Assembly: GCF_030547075.1 (NCBI RefSeq)
Contig: NZ_JAUOQH010000011.1
Coordinates: 1-64,000, forward strand
DNA length: 64,000 nt
DNA from: Alteromonas sp. 1_MG-2023
GTDB taxonomy: Bacteria; Pseudomonadota; Gammaproteobacteria; Enterobacterales; Alteromonadaceae
Reading direction: 5' to 3'
Shown here piece after piece: positions 45,402-55,933 of the stretch; the first letter of the stretch is position 1, and each line of letters begins with the position of its first letter. Below the pieces are notes generated by a model. That model did not search any database. It had not been told where the DNA came from and saw nothing but the letters and a program-made list of their open reading frames with translations. The translations under genes and the position numbers were made by a program.

Positions 45402-46808
45402 TTACTTGGCTACACGCCCATATCTGTCAGAAAAGCGTACTATGTCGTCTTCACCTAAATAGGCGCCTGACTGAACTTCAATAAGTTCCAATGGGATCTT
45501 ACCTGGATTTTCTAAGGCATGTACCGAACCGATCGGTATATAGACCGACTCGTTTTCGGTAACTAATTGAGTTTCTTCGTCGATAGTTACATTGGCACTT
45601 CCCGATACCACAATCCAATGCTCGGCACGGTGATGGTGCATTTGTACAGATAGTTTTTCGCCAGGTTTAACGGTGATTCGTTTAACTTGGAAGCGAGCGC
45701 CATTATCAATTGAATCGTAACTGCCCCAAGGGCGAAATACTTCACGATGGAATTGAAATTCTGGACGTTTTTCGGCTTTGAGTTTGTTTACTACGTTCTT
45801 GATACTCTGTGCATCGTCTTTGTGAGCAACCATAACTGCGTCTTTTGTTTCGACTACGATAACGTCTTCTAAACCAATAACAGATACTAAACGCTGTTCA
45901 GCGTTTACATAGCTATTTTTGGTATTTTCTAAAATAGTATCTCCAACTGAGACATTTCCGTCTTTGTCTTTTTCTGCAGTCTCCCACAACGAAGTCCAGC
46001 TCCCTACGTCACTCCACTCGGCATCAAGTGGAACCATAGCAGCACTGTCTGTTTTTTCCATTACGGCATAATCGATAGAGTCATCTGGGCAGGTAGCAAA
46101 GATGTCATGATCTACTCGTATAAAATCTAGGTCTGGGGTTTCAGTGTCGATAGCACGTTTACAGACATCTAGCATTTCAGGGCTATATTTCTCAAGCTCT
46201 TCTAAGTATCTACTAGCTTTAAACATAAACATGCCACTATTCCAATAATAGTCACCAGAGTCGACGTACCCTTTCGCTGTTTCAAGTGCTGGTTTTTCGA
46301 CAAACTCAGCAACTTCAAATCCATCACCTAGTTCACTACCAGCTTTGATATAACCATAACCAGTATGAGGCTGGTCAGGCACTATACCAAATGTTACTAA
46401 CTTACCTTGCTCTGCCAACTTTTCTGCTTTTTCAATAGACGCATGAAATGCAGGTTCGTCTTTAATTAAGTGATCTGCAGCTAATACTAGTAAAACAGGG
46501 TCTTCACCGTTCATGGTTGCATGCAATGCAGCTAGCGCGATAGCTGGGGCAGTATTGCGCCCTACAGGTTCAAGTAAAATACCGCCATGGTGAATGTCTT
46601 TTTGGCGTAGTTGCTCTGCAACTAAAAAACGATGTGCATCATTACATATAAAAATAGGGCTTTGTGCTTTAGTACCATTCAAGCGAACGATAGTGTCTTG
46701 CAACATGGTGTTATCTGAGGTGAGCGAAAGAAATTGCTTTGGCAATGCTGCCCGTGATTTTGGCCATAAACGACTTCCGGTGCCGCCTGCAAGTACTACT
46801 GGTTTCAT
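45402..46808 (-). CDS. manC: Mannose-1-phosphate guanylyltransferase / mannose-6-phosphate isomerase
   Basis: The 468-residue bifunctional enzyme makes GDP-mannose. The N-terminal nucleotidyltransferase has [47 protein letters not shown] and the FVEKP motif. The C-terminal type II phosphomannose isomerase cupin has [20 protein letters not shown] and [14 protein letters not shown]. The start at 46808 follows AAGGAAG. It is a single-gene unit between two terminators; a minus-strand TATACT at 46866-46871 may be its -10 box. The GDP-mannose feeds Gmd and Fcl. No phosphomannomutase gene is in the window. Confidence 0.96.
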   Translation of the reverse strand: MKPVVLAGGTGSRLWPKSRAALPKQFLSLTSDNTMLQDTIVRLNGTKAQSPIFICNDAHRFLVAEQLRQKDIHHGGILLEPVGRNTAPAIALAALHATMNGEDPVLLVLAADHLIKDEPAFHASIEKAEKLAEQGKLVTFGIVPDQPHTGYGYIKAGSELGDGFEVAEFVEKPALETAKGYVDSGDYYWNSGMFMFKASRYLEELEKYSPEMLDVCKRAIDTETPDLDFIRVDHDIFATCPDDSIDYAVMEKTDSAAMVPLDAEWSDVGSWTSLWETAEKDKDGNVSVGDTILENTKNSYVNAEQRLVSVIGLEDVIVVETKDAVMVAHKDDAQSIKNVVNKLKAEKRPEFQFHREVFRPWGSYDSIDNGARFQVKRITVKPGEKLSVQMHHHRAEHWIVVSGSANVTIDEETQLVTENESVYIPIGSVHALENPGKIPLELIEVQSGAYLGEDDIVRFSDRYGRVAK

Positions 46809-46956
46809 TTAAACTTCCTTAATGGGTGAGTAGAGTCTCACGTCCTGATACTTAATTATCAGTCAAGTATACAAAGATTTGTATAGGTATGAAACGGCGC
46901 TTCCTGCAATTAACGGGATTAATTCTTAGTTAATCCAAATATTAAATTCAAAAAAC

Positions 46957-46984
46957 AAAAAACCCGGCCTAAGCCGGGTTTTTT
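46957..46984. terminator. Terminator after the alpha ribosomal operon
   Basis: A perfect stem AAAAAACCCGGC/GCCGGGTTTTTT with a four-base loop lies 34 bases after the rplQ stop. The flanking A and T runs suit termination of the minus-strand ribosomal operon. Confidence 0.88.
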
Positions 46985-47018
46985 AATAATTCTGATAACT
47001 CAGAATTAAGAGTATTTA

Positions 47019-47420
47019 TTACTCTTCAGTTGCTTCTACTGCTTCTTCTTCAGCTTCAACAACTGGACGGTCTACTAGTTCAACGTATGCCATAGGGGCA
47101 TTGTCGCCAGCACGGAGTCCGCATTTAAGAATGCGAGTGTATCCGCCTGGGCGAGCTTCGTAACGAGGACCAAGCTCGTTGAATAGTTTACCAACAACTT
47201 CTTTATCACCAGTACGGGCGAAAGCTAAACGGCGGTTTGCAACGCTGTCCTGCTTAGCCATAGTGATAAGAGGCTCAATAACGCGACGTAATTCTTTCGC
47301 TTTTGGTAACGTCGTTTTGATCACTTCGTGCTTGACCAAAGAGCCGGCCATGTTCTTGAACATAGCTTGACGATGGCTGCTGTTGCGATTCAACTGACGA
47401 CCACTCTTACGATGGCGCAT
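47019..47420 (-). CDS. rplQ: Ribosomal protein L17
   Basis: The 133-residue large-subunit protein starts [20 protein letters not shown], the typical bL17 start, and continues with [11 protein letters not shown]-like and [13 protein letters not shown] segments. The acidic C-terminal tail ([12 protein letters not shown]) extends beyond the core. It is last in the alpha operon, 41 bases after rpoA, and is followed by a strong terminator. Confidence 0.98.
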   Translation of the reverse strand: MRHRKSGRQLNRNSSHRQAMFKNMAGSLVKHEVIKTTLPKAKELRRVIEPLITMAKQDSVANRRLAFARTGDKEVVGKLFNELGPRYEARPGGYTRILKCGLRAGDNAPMAYVELVDRPVVEAEEEAVEATEE

Positions 47421-47461
47421 AGTTTTATCCTTCTCTACAAATCAGTTTATTAAAAACCTGA

Positions 47462-48448
47462 TTAATCTTTTTCAGCGATGCTCTCAGGCGGCCAGTTTTC
47501 TAGGCGCATACCTAGAGAAAGTCCACGAGATGCTAGAACATCTTTGATTTCAGTTAGCGATTTTTTACCAAGGTTAGGCGTTTTAAGTAGCTCAACCTCA
47601 GTACGCTGAACCAGGTCACCAATGTACTGGATAGCTTCTGCTTTTAAACAGTTAGCAGAACGTACAGTTAGCTCTAGGTCATCAACTGGGCGAAGTAGAA
47701 TCGGATCAAATTCCGGCTTCTCTTCTTTCGCTTCTGGCTCAGACACATCACGTAAATCTACGAATGCATCAAGCTGTTCGGCTAGGATAGTCGCAGAACG
47801 GCGGATCGCTTCTTCAGGATCTAAAGTACCGTTCGTTTCCATATCGATAATCAATTTGTCTAGGTCTGTACGTTGTTCAACACGAGCAGACTCTACACTA
47901 TAAGCTATACGCTCTACTGGGCTGTATGAAGCATCAACTAACAAACGACCAATTGGACGATCATCTTCTTCAGAGGAGCGACGGGTAGAAGCTGGTACAT
48001 AACCGCGACCCATTTCCACTTTAATACGCATGCTGATTTCAGCTTCGCCAGTTAAAGTACAAACTAAGTGGTCAGGGTTAACAATTTCTACGTCGCCATC
48101 ATGCTGAATGTCACCAGCAACAACAGGGCCAGCGCCAGATTTCACTAGAGTTAGGGTTGCCTCAGTTTTACCTTCAAGGCGAACCGCTAAACCTTTAAGA
48201 TTTAGCAAGATTTCAATTACGTCCTCTTGCACACCTTCTTTGGTGCTGTACTCGTGAAGAACGCCATCAATTTCTACTTCAGTAACTGCGCATCCTGGCA
48301 TGGATGACAACAAGATACGACGTAGGGCGTTACCTAGAGTGTGGCCAAAGCCGCGCTCTAGTGGTTCCAAAGTTACTTTGGCACGAGTAGGAGAAACGTT
48401 TTCGATCTCAACTAATCTCGGTTTAAGGAATTCAGTCACAGAACCCAC
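47462..48448 (-). CDS. rpoA: RNA polymerase alpha subunit
   Basis: The 328-residue protein has the amino-terminal assembly domain ([34 protein letters not shown]) and the carboxy-terminal DNA- and activator-binding domain ([35 protein letters not shown]). Translation starts at GTG 48448 after AGAGGA. It lies between rpsD and rplQ in the normal alpha operon order. Confidence 0.98.
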   Translation of the reverse strand: MGSVTEFLKPRLVEIENVSPTRAKVTLEPLERGFGHTLGNALRRILLSSMPGCAVTEVEIDGVLHEYSTKEGVQEDVIEILLNLKGLAVRLEGKTEATLTLVKSGAGPVVAGDIQHDGDVEIVNPDHLVCTLTGEAEISMRIKVEMGRGYVPASTRRSSEEDDRPIGRLLVDASYSPVERIAYSVESARVEQRTDLDKLIIDMETNGTLDPEEAIRRSATILAEQLDAFVDLRDVSEPEAKEEKPEFDPILLRPVDDLELTVRSANCLKAEAIQYIGDLVQRTEVELLKTPNLGKKSLTEIKDVLASRGLSLGMRLENWPPESIAEKD

Positions 48449-48470
48449 AATGCTTCCTCTTTAGTTAGCT

Positions 48471-49091
48471 TTACTTAGAGTAAAGTTCAACGATCAACTG
48501 TTCGTTAATTTCCGCAGACAAATCAGTTCTTTCTGGTAGGCGCTTAAAAGTACCTTCCATTTTCGTGCTGTCTACTTCAATCCAAGTTGGCTTCTCGCGT
48601 TGGTCAGCCAGTTCCAAAGCAGCTACGATACGAGCTTGCTTTTTAGCTTTTTCACGAACAGAAACCACGTCTTCGGCAGAAACGTTGAATGATGGAATGT
48701 TCACAACTTGACCATTTACCATGATCGCCTTGTGGCTAACTAGCTGACGTGCTTCAGCACGTGTGCTAGCAAATCCCATACGATAAACTACGTTATCAAG
48801 ACGCTTTTCTAAAAGTTGTAACAAGTTTTCACCTGTGTTCCCTTTTAGACGTGCAGCTTCTTTATAGTAGTTACGGAATTGCTTTTCAAGAACGCCATAC
48901 ATACGACGAACTTTTTGTTTTTCACGCAGCTGAACACCGTAGTCAGACAAACGGCCACGACGGGCTCCATGCTGACCAGGCGCTGTATCGATTTTACATT
49001 TAGAATCGATTGCGCGAACGCCGCTTTTAAGGAACAAATCAGTTCCTTCGCGACGGCTAAGTTTGAGTTTTGGACCCAAATATCTTGCCAT
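48471..49091 (-). CDS. rpsD: Ribosomal protein S4
   Basis: The 206-residue small-subunit protein, a primary 16S rRNA binder, has [20 protein letters not shown] and the S4 RNA-binding domain ([34 protein letters not shown]). In E. coli S4 represses the alpha operon by binding the rpsM leader. Whether that holds here is untested. It is 22 bases before rpoA. Confidence 0.98.
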   Translation of the reverse strand: MARYLGPKLKLSRREGTDLFLKSGVRAIDSKCKIDTAPGQHGARRGRLSDYGVQLREKQKVRRMYGVLEKQFRNYYKEAARLKGNTGENLLQLLEKRLDNVVYRMGFASTRAEARQLVSHKAIMVNGQVVNIPSFNVSAEDVVSVREKAKKQARIVAALELADQREKPTWIEVDSTKMEGTFKRLPERTDLSAEINEQLIVELYSK

Positions 49092-49115
49092 GATCTTTCT
49101 CCAACTGTCCGTCGA

Positions 49116-49508
49116 TTAAACGCGACGTTTTTTCGGTGGACGACAACCGTTGTGAGGAATTGGTGTCACATCGGTAATATTTGTGATCTTATAACCAGTA
49201 GCGTTAAGAGCACGGATCGCAGACTCACGGCCTGGACCTGGACCTTTTACAAACACTTCTAGGTTTTTAAGACCGTATTCTTGTGCAGCAACACCTGCAC
49301 GCTCTGCAGCAACCTGTGCAGCAAATGGGGTAGATTTACGTGAACCACGGAAACCTGAACCACCAGATGTCGCCCATGCTAATGCATTGCCTTGACGGTC
49401 TGTAATAGTCACAATTGTGTTGTTGAAAGACGCATGGATATGAGCCATACCGTCTGCAACCTGACGTTTAGCGCGCTTACGCGTACTACGAGCTGGTGCT
49501 TTAGCCAT
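49116..49508 (-). CDS. rpsK: Ribosomal protein S11
   Basis: The 130-residue small-subunit protein of the platform has [36 protein letters not shown] and the C-terminal [20 protein letters not shown]. The size and order (rpsM, rpsK, rpsD) are those of the alpha operon. Confidence 0.98.
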   Translation of the reverse strand: MAKAPARSTRKRAKRQVADGMAHIHASFNNTIVTITDRQGNALAWATSGGSGFRGSRKSTPFAAQVAAERAGVAAQEYGLKNLEVFVKGPGPGRESAIRALNATGYKITNITDVTPIPHNGCRPPKKRRV

Positions 49509-49522
49509 AACTTATTCCCCGT

Positions 49523-49879
49523 TTACTTCTTAATTGGCTTACGAGGACCTTTACGGGTACGCGCATTAGTTTTAGTGCGCTGACCACGTAGAGGCAAGCT
49601 ACGACGGTGGCGAATACCACGGAAGCAACCCAGGTCCATCAAACGTTTGATGCTCATAGAGACTTCACGGCGTAAATCACCTTCAACGGTAAATTTAGCC
49701 ACTTCGTCACGAAGCTTATCAATAGTCGCTTCGTCTAGCTCTTTGATCTTTGTATCTTCTGCAACACCAGCACCTACACAAATGCTTTTAGCACGTGTAG
49801 GACCAACGCCATAGATCGCTTGGATAGCGATTACAGCATGCTTGTGCTCAGGAATGTTAATGCCAGCGATACGGGCCAT
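49523..49879 (-). CDS. rpsM: Ribosomal protein S13
   Basis: The 118-residue small-subunit head protein begins [20 protein letters not shown] and has [17 protein letters not shown] and [21 protein letters not shown] chose the ATG at 49879, preceded by GAGGAG. It is first in the alpha operon, 174 bases after rpmJ, and that gap can carry a promoter or the S4-type leader. Confidence 0.98.
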   Translation of the reverse strand: MARIAGINIPEHKHAVIAIQAIYGVGPTRAKSICVGAGVAEDTKIKELDEATIDKLRDEVAKFTVEGDLRREVSMSIKRLMDLGCFRGIRHRRSLPLRGQRTKTNARTRKGPRKPIKK

Positions 49880-49925
49880 TAACAGCACTCCTCTAATTTA
49901 TTGTTGACGACCTAAAAAGCCCGAT

Positions 49926-49954
49926 AGGATACTTACCCGTCAACTAAATTGCAA
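49926..49954 (-). promoter_or_regulatory. Candidate alpha-operon promoter before rpsM
   Basis: TTGCAA (49949-49954) and TATCCT (49926-49931) are separated by 17 bases on the minus strand and lie about 47 bases before the rpsM ATG. Each matches four of six consensus bases. A separate promoter here fits the 174-base gap, but read-through from spc is equally possible. Confidence 0.35.
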
Positions 49955-50053
49955 ATATTTAGGTTCTAAATACTTTAAACAAAACCAGCAGAACCTGATA
50001 AGTATAAGTCAGGCCCTGCTTATTAGCTTTGCGAGTATTCAGTACCGCGTAGA

Positions 50054-50167
50054 TTAACCTTGCCTTTGCTTATGCTTCGGCTCTGTACAAATTACGCGCA
50101 CAACACCGTTGCGTTTGATAACTTTACAGTTACGGCAAATCTTTTTAACTGATGCACGAACTTTCAT
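50054..50167 (-). CDS. rpmJ: Ribosomal protein L36
   Basis: This short gene encodes 37 residues beginning [20 protein letters not shown] and ending KHKQRQG. Cys11, Cys14, Cys27 and His32 form the zinc ribbon of the C+ form of bL36. It lies 37 bases after secY at the end of the spc operon, as in E. coli. Confidence 0.97.
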   Translation of the reverse strand: MKVRASVKKICRNCKVIKRNGVVRVICTEPKHKQRQG

Positions 50168-50204
50168 TACATCACTCCCCTATCTTATAAATTAAGGGGC
50201 TAAC

Positions 50205-51524
50205 TTAACGGCCGTAGCCTTTAAGATTAGCTTTCTTCAGAACAGACTCATATTGACTACTCATCAAATGCGTCTGCACCTGTGCCATAAAGTCCATGAT
50301 AACCACCACGATAATTAGAAGCGACGTACCACCGAAGTAGAACGGAACATTCCAGGCAATCAGCATGAATTCAGGCACCAAACAAATAAAGGTTATGTAC
50401 AGTGCGCCTGCCAGAGTCAGACGAGTCATTACCTTATCGATATAACGTGATGTTTGCTCACCAGGACGAATACCTGGTACAAACGCACCAGACTTCTTCA
50501 AGTTATCCGCTGTTTCACGCGGGTTGAAAACCAACGCCGTGTAGAAGAAGCAGAAGAAGATTATCGCTGTTGCATATAACATCACATACAGAGGCTGACC
50601 TGGAGATAGCATAAGTGCTACGTCCTGCAACCACGCTGTAGATTCATTCTGTCCGAACCATCCTGCGATAGTACCCGGAAACAAAATGATGCTGGAAGCA
50701 AAGATGGGTGGAATAACACCAGCCATGTTGACTTTCAGTGGTAAATGCGTGCTTTGCGCGGCAAAAACCTGACGGCCTTGCTGACGCTTTGCGTAGTTTA
50801 CCACAATTCTGCGCTGTCCGCGCTCTACAAATACCACAAGGTATGTAAGCGCAATAACAATCACAGCCATCAACAACAAGAACAACAAATTAATGTCACC
50901 TTGTCTTGCTTGTTCTGCCGTCTGACCTATCGCTGTTGGTAGACCGGCAACAATACCAGCAAATATCAATATAGAAATACCGTTACCGATACCTCGTTCA
51001 GTAATTTGCTCACCTAACCACATTAGGAACATAGTTCCTGTGACTAAGCTCACTACTGCCGTAAAGTAGAATCCGAAGCCAGGGTTCAATACCAGTCCAT
51101 TAATTAGGTTAGGCAGACCCGTCGATATTCCAATTGATTGGAAGATAGCCAACACCAACGTTAAATAACGCGTGTATTGACTAATTTTACGACGACCTGC
51201 TTCGCCTTCTTTTTTAAGCTCTATCATCGGTGGATGAACCACCGAGAGCAACTGCATAATAATTGATGCAGTAATGTATGGCATGATGCCCAAAGCCAGA
51301 ACGGATGCACGCTCAAGCGCACCACCGGAGAACATGTTAAACATTTCTACAATGGTACCTTTCTGTTGCTCGAACAAGTCTGCAAGTACAGCTGGATCGA
51401 TGCCTGGGATAGGAACGTATGAACCTAATCTGAAAACAACAATCGCACCAAGTACGAACAACAATCTTGCTTTAAGCTCACTCAAGCCGCTTTTTGCGCC
51501 TGAATCCAATCCTGGTTTAGCCAT
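50205..51524 (-). CDS. secY: Preprotein translocase subunit SecY
   Basis: The 439-residue inner-membrane channel of the Sec translocon has ten hydrophobic segments. Typical motifs are [35 protein letters not shown], the cytoplasmic loop [11 protein letters not shown], and [20 protein letters not shown]. It is five bases after rplO in the spc operon. It would export the signal-peptide proteins in this window. Confidence 0.98.
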   Translation of the reverse strand: MAKPGLDSGAKSGLSELKARLLFVLGAIVVFRLGSYVPIPGIDPAVLADLFEQQKGTIVEMFNMFSGGALERASVLALGIMPYITASIIMQLLSVVHPPMIELKKEGEAGRRKISQYTRYLTLVLAIFQSIGISTGLPNLINGLVLNPGFGFYFTAVVSLVTGTMFLMWLGEQITERGIGNGISILIFAGIVAGLPTAIGQTAEQARQGDINLLFLLLMAVIVIALTYLVVFVERGQRRIVVNYAKRQQGRQVFAAQSTHLPLKVNMAGVIPPIFASSIILFPGTIAGWFGQNESTAWLQDVALMLSPGQPLYVMLYATAIIFFCFFYTALVFNPRETADNLKKSGAFVPGIRPGEQTSRYIDKVMTRLTLAGALYITFICLVPEFMLIAWNVPFYFGGTSLLIIVVVIMDFMAQVQTHLMSSQYESVLKKANLKGYGR

Positions 51525-51529
51525 CTAGC

Positions 51530-51964
51530 TTATTCCTCTACTTTACCGCCAGCAGCTTCAATCGCTTCTTTAGCGCCTTTAGTAACCTTTAAACCGCTTA
51601 CTGTAACAGCGCGTGATACTTCACCGCTCTTGATAACTTTAACGAACTGAATCTCTTTTTTCACAAGACCAGCTGCTTTTAAAGTTTCTAGAGATGCTGT
51701 ATCACCATCAACCTTTGCGATTTCTGCAAGCGTTACTTCATCAGTAACGAAGCTCTTGCGTGAAGTGAAACCGAATTTAGGAAGACGACGCTGAAGTGGC
51801 ATCTGACCACCTTCAAATCCTGGCTTAACACGGCCACCTGAACGGCTTTTTTGACCTTTGTGACCTGCGCCACCTGTTTTACCTAGACCTGAACCGATAC
51901 CACGACCAGTACGCTTACCAGAATGTTTAGCTCCTGGAGCAGGAGCAATAGTATTTAAACGCAT
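51530..51964 (-). CDS. rplO: Ribosomal protein L15
   Basis: The 144-residue large-subunit protein has the glycine-rich N-terminus [20 protein letters not shown] and [20 protein letters not shown]. It is between rpmD and secY, with the normal family length. Confidence 0.98.
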   Translation of the reverse strand: MRLNTIAPAPGAKHSGKRTGRGIGSGLGKTGGAGHKGQKSRSGGRVKPGFEGGQMPLQRRLPKFGFTSRKSFVTDEVTLAEIAKVDGDTASLETLKAAGLVKKEIQFVKVIKSGEVSRAVTVSGLKVTKGAKEAIEAAGGKVEE

Positions 51965-51967
51965 AAC

Positions 51968-52147
51968 TTACTCCTCGACTATTTCGACCATGTAATTAAC
52001 ACGGTGAATCATGCCGCGTACACTTGGCGTATCTTCCAGTTCACGAACATGGTTGATTTTACGAAGGCCTAAACCTTTAAGCGTAGCTCTGTGCTTTGGC
52101 AAACGGCCAATCGCACTTTTAGTTTGCTTTACTTTAATCGTTGCCAT
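51968..52147 (-). CDS. rpmD: Ribosomal protein L30
   Basis: The short gene encodes 59 residues, starting [19 protein letters not shown] and containing [18 protein letters not shown], the standard uL30 sequence. Its ATG at 52147 is six bases after the rpsE stop and its TAA is three bases before rplO. Confidence 0.97.
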   Translation of the reverse strand: MATIKVKQTKSAIGRLPKHRATLKGLGLRKINHVRELEDTPSVRGMIHRVNYMVEIVEE

Positions 52148-52153
52148 GTCTGA

Positions 52154-52654
52154 TTACCCCAAAATTTCTGTTACAGACAATCCACGCTTCGCAGCAACTT
52201 TCGCTGGAGAATTCATCTCTGTCAGCGCGTTGATTGTTGCACGAACAACGTTGATTGGGTTCGTAGAACCGTAACATTTTGAAAGTACGTTCTGTACACC
52301 AGCTACTTCAAGTACTGCACGCATTGCACCGCCGGCAATAATACCGGTACCTTCTGATGCAGGCTGCATGTAGACTTTAGAGCCAGAGTGACGACCTTTA
52401 ATAGGGTGCTGTAACGTATGGCCGTTAAGGTCAACGTCAACCATGTTGCGACGTGCCTTTTCCATAGCTTTCTGGATTGCAGCAGGCACTTCACGTGCTT
52501 TACCGTAACCAAAACCTACGCGACCGTTACCGTCACCCACTACTGTCAATGCAGTGAAACTAAAGATACGACCACCTTTAACCACTTTAGATACGCGGTT
52601 TACGGCAATCAATTTCTCTAATAGTTCACCGTTCTGAACTTCTTGTTTAGCCAT
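52154..52654 (-). CDS. rpsE: Ribosomal protein S5
   Basis: The 166-residue small-subunit protein has [20 protein letters not shown], the S5 double-stranded RNA-binding region, [20 protein letters not shown] and the C-terminal [11 protein letters not shown]. It takes part in decoding accuracy. The spc operon position is normal. Confidence 0.98.
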   Translation of the reverse strand: MAKQEVQNGELLEKLIAVNRVSKVVKGGRIFSFTALTVVGDGNGRVGFGYGKAREVPAAIQKAMEKARRNMVDVDLNGHTLQHPIKGRHSGSKVYMQPASEGTGIIAGGAMRAVLEVAGVQNVLSKCYGSTNPINVVRATINALTEMNSPAKVAAKRGLSVTEILG

Positions 52655-52663
52655 TATAAACTC

Positions 52664-53017
52664 CTAGAACTGAAGGCCAGCTTCGCGAGCTGCATCAGCT
52701 AATGCCTTAACGCGACCGTGGTATTTAAAACCACTACGATCGAAAGCCACTTTTTCAATGCCTTTCTCTTTAGCGCGTTCTGCAATTGCTTTACCGACTA
52801 TCGCCGCTGCTTCAGCGTTACCTGTTGACTTAAGATCTTTTGCAAGTTCTTTATCTACAGTAGAAGCCGCTGCTAATACTTCAGAACCGCTAGGAGCGAT
52901 TAACTGAGCATAGATGTGGCGAGGTGTACGGTTAATTACCAAGCGATGCGCGGCCAGTTCACGAATTTTTGCTCGTGCGCGTGTAGCGCGACGAATGCGA
53001 GCTGTTTTCTTATCCAT
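52664..53017 (-). CDS. rplR: Ribosomal protein L18
   Basis: The 117-residue 5S rRNA-binding protein begins [20 protein letters not shown] and has [20 protein letters not shown] and [21 protein letters not shown] chose the ATG at 53017, the E. coli-length start; a longer start would overlap the rplF end. Confidence 0.98.
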   Translation of the reverse strand: MDKKTARIRRATRARAKIRELAAHRLVINRTPRHIYAQLIAPSGSEVLAAASTVDKELAKDLKSTGNAEAAAIVGKAIAERAKEKGIEKVAFDRSGFKYHGRVKALADAAREAGLQF

Positions 53018-53029
53018 CGTATCACCCAC

Positions 53030-53563
53030 CTACTTTTTCTTAGCTTCTTTACGACGTACATGTTCGTCAGCGTAACGTACACCTTTACCTTTGTAAGGCT
53101 CTGGTGGACGGTAAGCGCGAATGTTCGCCGCAACCTGTCCTACAACCTGCTTATCGGCGCCTTTCACGACGATTTCAGTTTGCGTAGGCGTTTCAACGGT
53201 AATGCCTTCAGGCATCTCGTATACTACTGGGTGAGAGAAACCAAGCGTCAGGTTTAGTTTGCTACCTTGTGCTTGTGCACGGTAACCAACACCATTTAAC
53301 TGAAGCTTTTTCTCAAAACCTTGTGAAACACCTTGAACCATTGCATTAAGAAGAGAGCGAGCAGTACCTGCTTGCGCCCAGCTGTCAGCGAAACCTTCAC
53401 GAGGAAGTGCTTTCAGTTGGTTTTCTTCTTGTACAACTTCTACAGCGTCGTTAAAAACGCGGGTCAAAGTGCCTTTACTACCTTTTGCGGTAATTTCTTG
53501 GCCAGCGATAGAAATATCTACACCTGAAACCAAGTCTACTGGGGCTTTTGCTACTCGTGACAT
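53030..53563 (-). CDS. rplF: Ribosomal protein L6
   Basis: The 177-residue large-subunit protein has two L6 folds, with [20 protein letters not shown] and the C-terminal [20 protein letters not shown] followed by [11 protein letters not shown]. It is normal in length and position. Confidence 0.98.
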   Translation of the reverse strand: MSRVAKAPVDLVSGVDISIAGQEITAKGSKGTLTRVFNDAVEVVQEENQLKALPREGFADSWAQAGTARSLLNAMVQGVSQGFEKKLQLNGVGYRAQAQGSKLNLTLGFSHPVVYEMPEGITVETPTQTEIVVKGADKQVVGQVAANIRAYRPPEPYKGKGVRYADEHVRRKEAKKK

Positions 53564-53576
53564 TTCAACTCCTCCG

Positions 53577-53969
53577 TTATGCTACATAACCGATGATCTC
53601 ACCGCCCATGCCAGCGTTACGCGCTGCACGGTCAGTCATCACACCTTTAGAAGTCGACACGATCGCGACACCCAATCCACCCATTACTTTAGGTAGCTCA
53701 TCTTTTTTCTTATAGATTCGCAGACCTGGGCGGCTTACACGCTCAATAGTGTCAATTACTTGCTTGCCTTCGAAGTACTTAAGCGTAACTTCTAAAACAG
53801 GCTTAACGTCACCAGATGTAGCGAAGTCAGTAATATAACCTTCAGACTTTAATACTTCGCATATTGCTACGCGAACTTTAGAAGAAGGCATTACTACCGA
53901 AACTTTCTCTGCCATTTGGCCGTTACGGATGCGGGTAAACATATCCGCGATAGGATCTTGCATGCTCAT
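53577..53969 (-). CDS. rpsH: Ribosomal protein S8
   Basis: The 130-residue protein begins [20 protein letters not shown] and ends [20 protein letters not shown], followed by IIGYVA. In E. coli S8 represses the spc operon by binding the rplE leader. Size and order are standard. Confidence 0.98.
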   Translation of the reverse strand: MSMQDPIADMFTRIRNGQMAEKVSVVMPSSKVRVAICEVLKSEGYITDFATSGDVKPVLEVTLKYFEGKQVIDTIERVSRPGLRIYKKKDELPKVMGGLGVAIVSTSKGVMTDRAARNAGMGGEIIGYVA

Positions 53970-53982
53970 TATCAGCTACTCC

Positions 53983-54288
53983 TTACCAGCTGGCTTTTTT
54001 AAGGCCAGGGACTTCGCCGCGCATCGCTGCTTCACGCAGTTTGATACGGCTAAGACCGAATTTGCGAAGGTAACCATGTGGACGACCAGTTACGCGGCAG
54101 CGGTTACGCTGACGTGAAGAACTAGAGTCACGTGGCAGTTGTTGTAGCTTAAGAACAGCGTCCCAACGCTCTTCTTCAGATACGTTAACATCGCTGATAG
54201 TCGCTTTAAGTGCGGCACGTTTTTCGGCGTACTTAGCTACTAGCTTAGCGCGCTTTACTTCACGGGCCTTCATTGATTCTTTTGCCAT
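53983..54288 (-). CDS. rpsN: Ribosomal protein S14
   Basis: The 101-residue protein is of the longer, zinc-free type (no CxxC pair), with [20 protein letters not shown] and [20 protein letters not shown]. It is between rplE and rpsH in the spc operon. Confidence 0.98.
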   Translation of the reverse strand: MAKESMKAREVKRAKLVAKYAEKRAALKATISDVNVSEEERWDAVLKLQQLPRDSSSSRQRNRCRVTGRPHGYLRKFGLSRIKLREAAMRGEVPGLKKASW

Positions 54289-54299
54289 AACCCTACACC

Positions 54300-54839
54300 C
54301 TACTTTTTAAATGGGAAGTTGAACGCGTCCAGCAGAGCACGTGCTTCTTCATTTGAGTCCGCACTGGTAGTGATAGTAATATCCATACCACGAACTTTAT
54401 CCACTTTATCGAAATCGATTTCAGGGAAAATGATTTGCTCACGCACGCCCATGCTGTAGTTACCACGACCGTCGAATGACTTAGGGTTCAAACCACGGAA
54501 GTCACGAACACGTGGGATAGCGATTGAAATCAAACGCTCAAGGAATTCCCACATACGCTCGCCGCGTAAGGTTACTTTACAGCCAATCGGATAACCTTCA
54601 CGGATTTTAAAGCCCGCTACTGATCTTCTAGCAACTGTAACAATCGGCTTCTGACCGGCGATAGCCGCCATGTCAGCTTGAGCATTTTCAAGCACCTTCT
54701 TGTCAGCAATTGCTTCACCTAAACCCATGTTTAGAGTGATTTTTTCAATCCGAGGGACTTGCATGACGCTTTTGTACCCGAACTGCTTAGCAAGTTCAGC
54801 TACTACTGTTTCTTTATAGAAATCATGCAGTTTCGCCAT
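54300..54839 (-). CDS. rplE: Ribosomal protein L5
   Basis: The 179-residue 5S rRNA-binding protein starts [20 protein letters not shown] and has [34 protein letters not shown] and [21 protein letters not shown] chose the ATG at 54839; a start four codons earlier would leave a non-family N-terminus. Confidence 0.98.
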   Translation of the reverse strand: MAKLHDFYKETVVAELAKQFGYKSVMQVPRIEKITLNMGLGEAIADKKVLENAQADMAAIAGQKPIVTVARRSVAGFKIREGYPIGCKVTLRGERMWEFLERLISIAIPRVRDFRGLNPKSFDGRGNYSMGVREQIIFPEIDFDKVDKVRGMDITITTSADSNEEARALLDAFNFPFKK

Positions 54840-54856
54840 CGTACTCTCCAATATAA

Positions 54857-55171
54857 TTAAACAAGTTCGCCGTTAGATTTGAAGAAACGAACTTTCTTCT
54901 CATCTTCGAAACGGAAACCAACGCGATCTGCTTTGCCCGTTGCCGGGTTAACAATCGCAACATTAGAAACGTGAATAGAAGCTTCTTTCTCAACAATCCC
55001 ACCAGCTACACCCAATTGTGGGTTTGGCTTAGTGTGCTTCTTGATAAGATTAACACCTTCTATAATTACACGGTTATCAGCAATAAGCACTTTAAGGACT
55101 TTGCCTTGCTTGCCTTTGTCTTTACCCGCTAATACGACTACTTCATCATCACGACGAATTTTATTAGCCAT
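54857..55171 (-). CDS. rplX: Ribosomal protein L24
   Basis: The 104-residue assembly-initiator protein has the KOW motif segment [20 protein letters not shown], then [20 protein letters not shown] and [17 protein letters not shown]. The position between rplN and rplE is standard. Confidence 0.98.
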   Translation of the reverse strand: MANKIRRDDEVVVLAGKDKGKQGKVLKVLIADNRVIIEGVNLIKKHTKPNPQLGVAGGIVEKEASIHVSNVAIVNPATGKADRVGFRFEDEKKVRFFKSNGELV

Positions 55172-55183
55172 TATCGTGACTCC

Positions 55184-55552
55184 TTATAGTACCTCTGGGG
55201 CCAATGAGATGATTTTCATGAAGTTTTCACTTCTCAACTCACGGGTTACCGGTCCAAAGATACGCGTACCAATTGGTTGCTTGTTTGCGTTAAGCAAAAC
55301 AGCTGCGTTGCCGTCAAAACGAATGGATGAACCATCTGCACGACGAACGCCTTTTCTAGTACGCACCACCACTGCATTCAGTACGTCACCTTTTTTAACT
55401 TTACCGCGAGGAATTGCTTCCTTCACAGTAACTTTGATGATGTCACCGATACCTGCATAACGGCGATGCGAGCCACCAAGAACCTTAATACACTGAACCC
55501 TGCGAGCGCCGCTGTTGTCTGCAACGTCCAGGTTAGTTTGCATTTGGATCAT
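55184..55552 (-). CDS. rplN: Ribosomal protein L14
   Basis: The 122-residue large-subunit protein begins [20 protein letters not shown] and has [20 protein letters not shown], then [21 protein letters not shown] chose the ATG at 55552; an upstream in-frame start would add a non-family extension. It is the first gene of the unit: rpsQ and the rest of the S10 operon are not upstream of it. Confidence 0.98.
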   Translation of the reverse strand: MIQMQTNLDVADNSGARRVQCIKVLGGSHRRYAGIGDIIKVTVKEAIPRGKVKKGDVLNAVVVRTRKGVRRADGSSIRFDGNAAVLLNANKQPIGTRIFGPVTRELRSENFMKIISLAPEVL

Positions 55553-55656
55553 GTTAGTGCTCCGCTCTATTATGAGACTCTGCCGAGTCGTTATTGCTGC
55601 TAAACCCAACAAACATTGTTGAATTTATATACATACCCCCATAAAAAGGGCGCGAA

Positions 55657-55665
55657 ACTATAACA
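55657..55665 (-). promoter_or_regulatory. Candidate spc-operon promoter (extended -10)
   Basis: On the minus strand TGTTATAGT gives a TGn extended -10 box, followed by the G+C-rich stretch TTTCGCGCCC expected of growth-rate-controlled ribosomal promoters. The start would be about 100 bases before the rplN ATG. No good -35 box is seen, which is acceptable for an extended -10 promoter. Confidence 0.5.
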
Positions 55666-55791
55666 GAAATTTTGGGCTAGAGATAGCGTTAAATTGGATT
55701 ATTTTTAATCGATGGGGATTTATTTGGATTTAGTTCTGAAATGCGCGAGGAATTCGAAAAAGCGCAAAGGAAGTGTCAGAAACTTGGGCGC

Positions 55792-55820
55792 ATTATACCC
55801 AAGAATTTACGGTTTGTCTC
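55792..55820 (-). promoter_or_regulatory. Second candidate spc-operon promoter
   Basis: A perfect TATAAT (55792-55797) is preceded on the minus strand by GAGACA (55815-55820) with 17 bases between. It is followed by GCGCCC. It would give a leader of about 230 bases before rplN. Confidence 0.45.
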
Positions 55821-55895
55821 GTCGTTTTATCGAAACTGATAAAGCAGCAAGTTTGCTTATTAAATTAGCGAATAGTTTACGTTAGAAATAAAAAA

Positions 55896-55915
55896 GCCCC
55901 AGCATATACTGGGGC
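55896..55915 (-). terminator. Rho-independent terminator after the histidine kinase gene
   Basis: The stem GCCCCAG/CTGGGGC with a six-base loop is followed on the minus strand by a run of six T. It lies 19 bases after the kinase stop and insulates the spc operon promoters. Confidence 0.82.
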
Positions 55916-55933
55916 CGATAACCAAGGTGGTTA

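Larger units (their letters stand above)
55553..55933. other. 381-base gap upstream of the spc operon
   Basis: It contains two candidate spc promoters on the minus strand and the histidine-kinase terminator. There is no gene, and no trace of rpsQ or rpmC, which normally precede rplN, is readable. No mobile-element ends are evident. Confidence 0.6.

Noticed and set aside
7286-46808. JUMPstart or ops (GGCGGTAGC) element expected before O-antigen or capsule operons
   Set aside because: I looked for it on both strands in the upstream gaps of the glycan operons and did not see it; RfaH-type control cannot be claimed.
49880-50053. S4-binding pseudoknot leader of the alpha operon
   Set aside because: The gap is in the right place and S4 control is known in E. 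coli, but I could not match the leader sequence or fold by eye.
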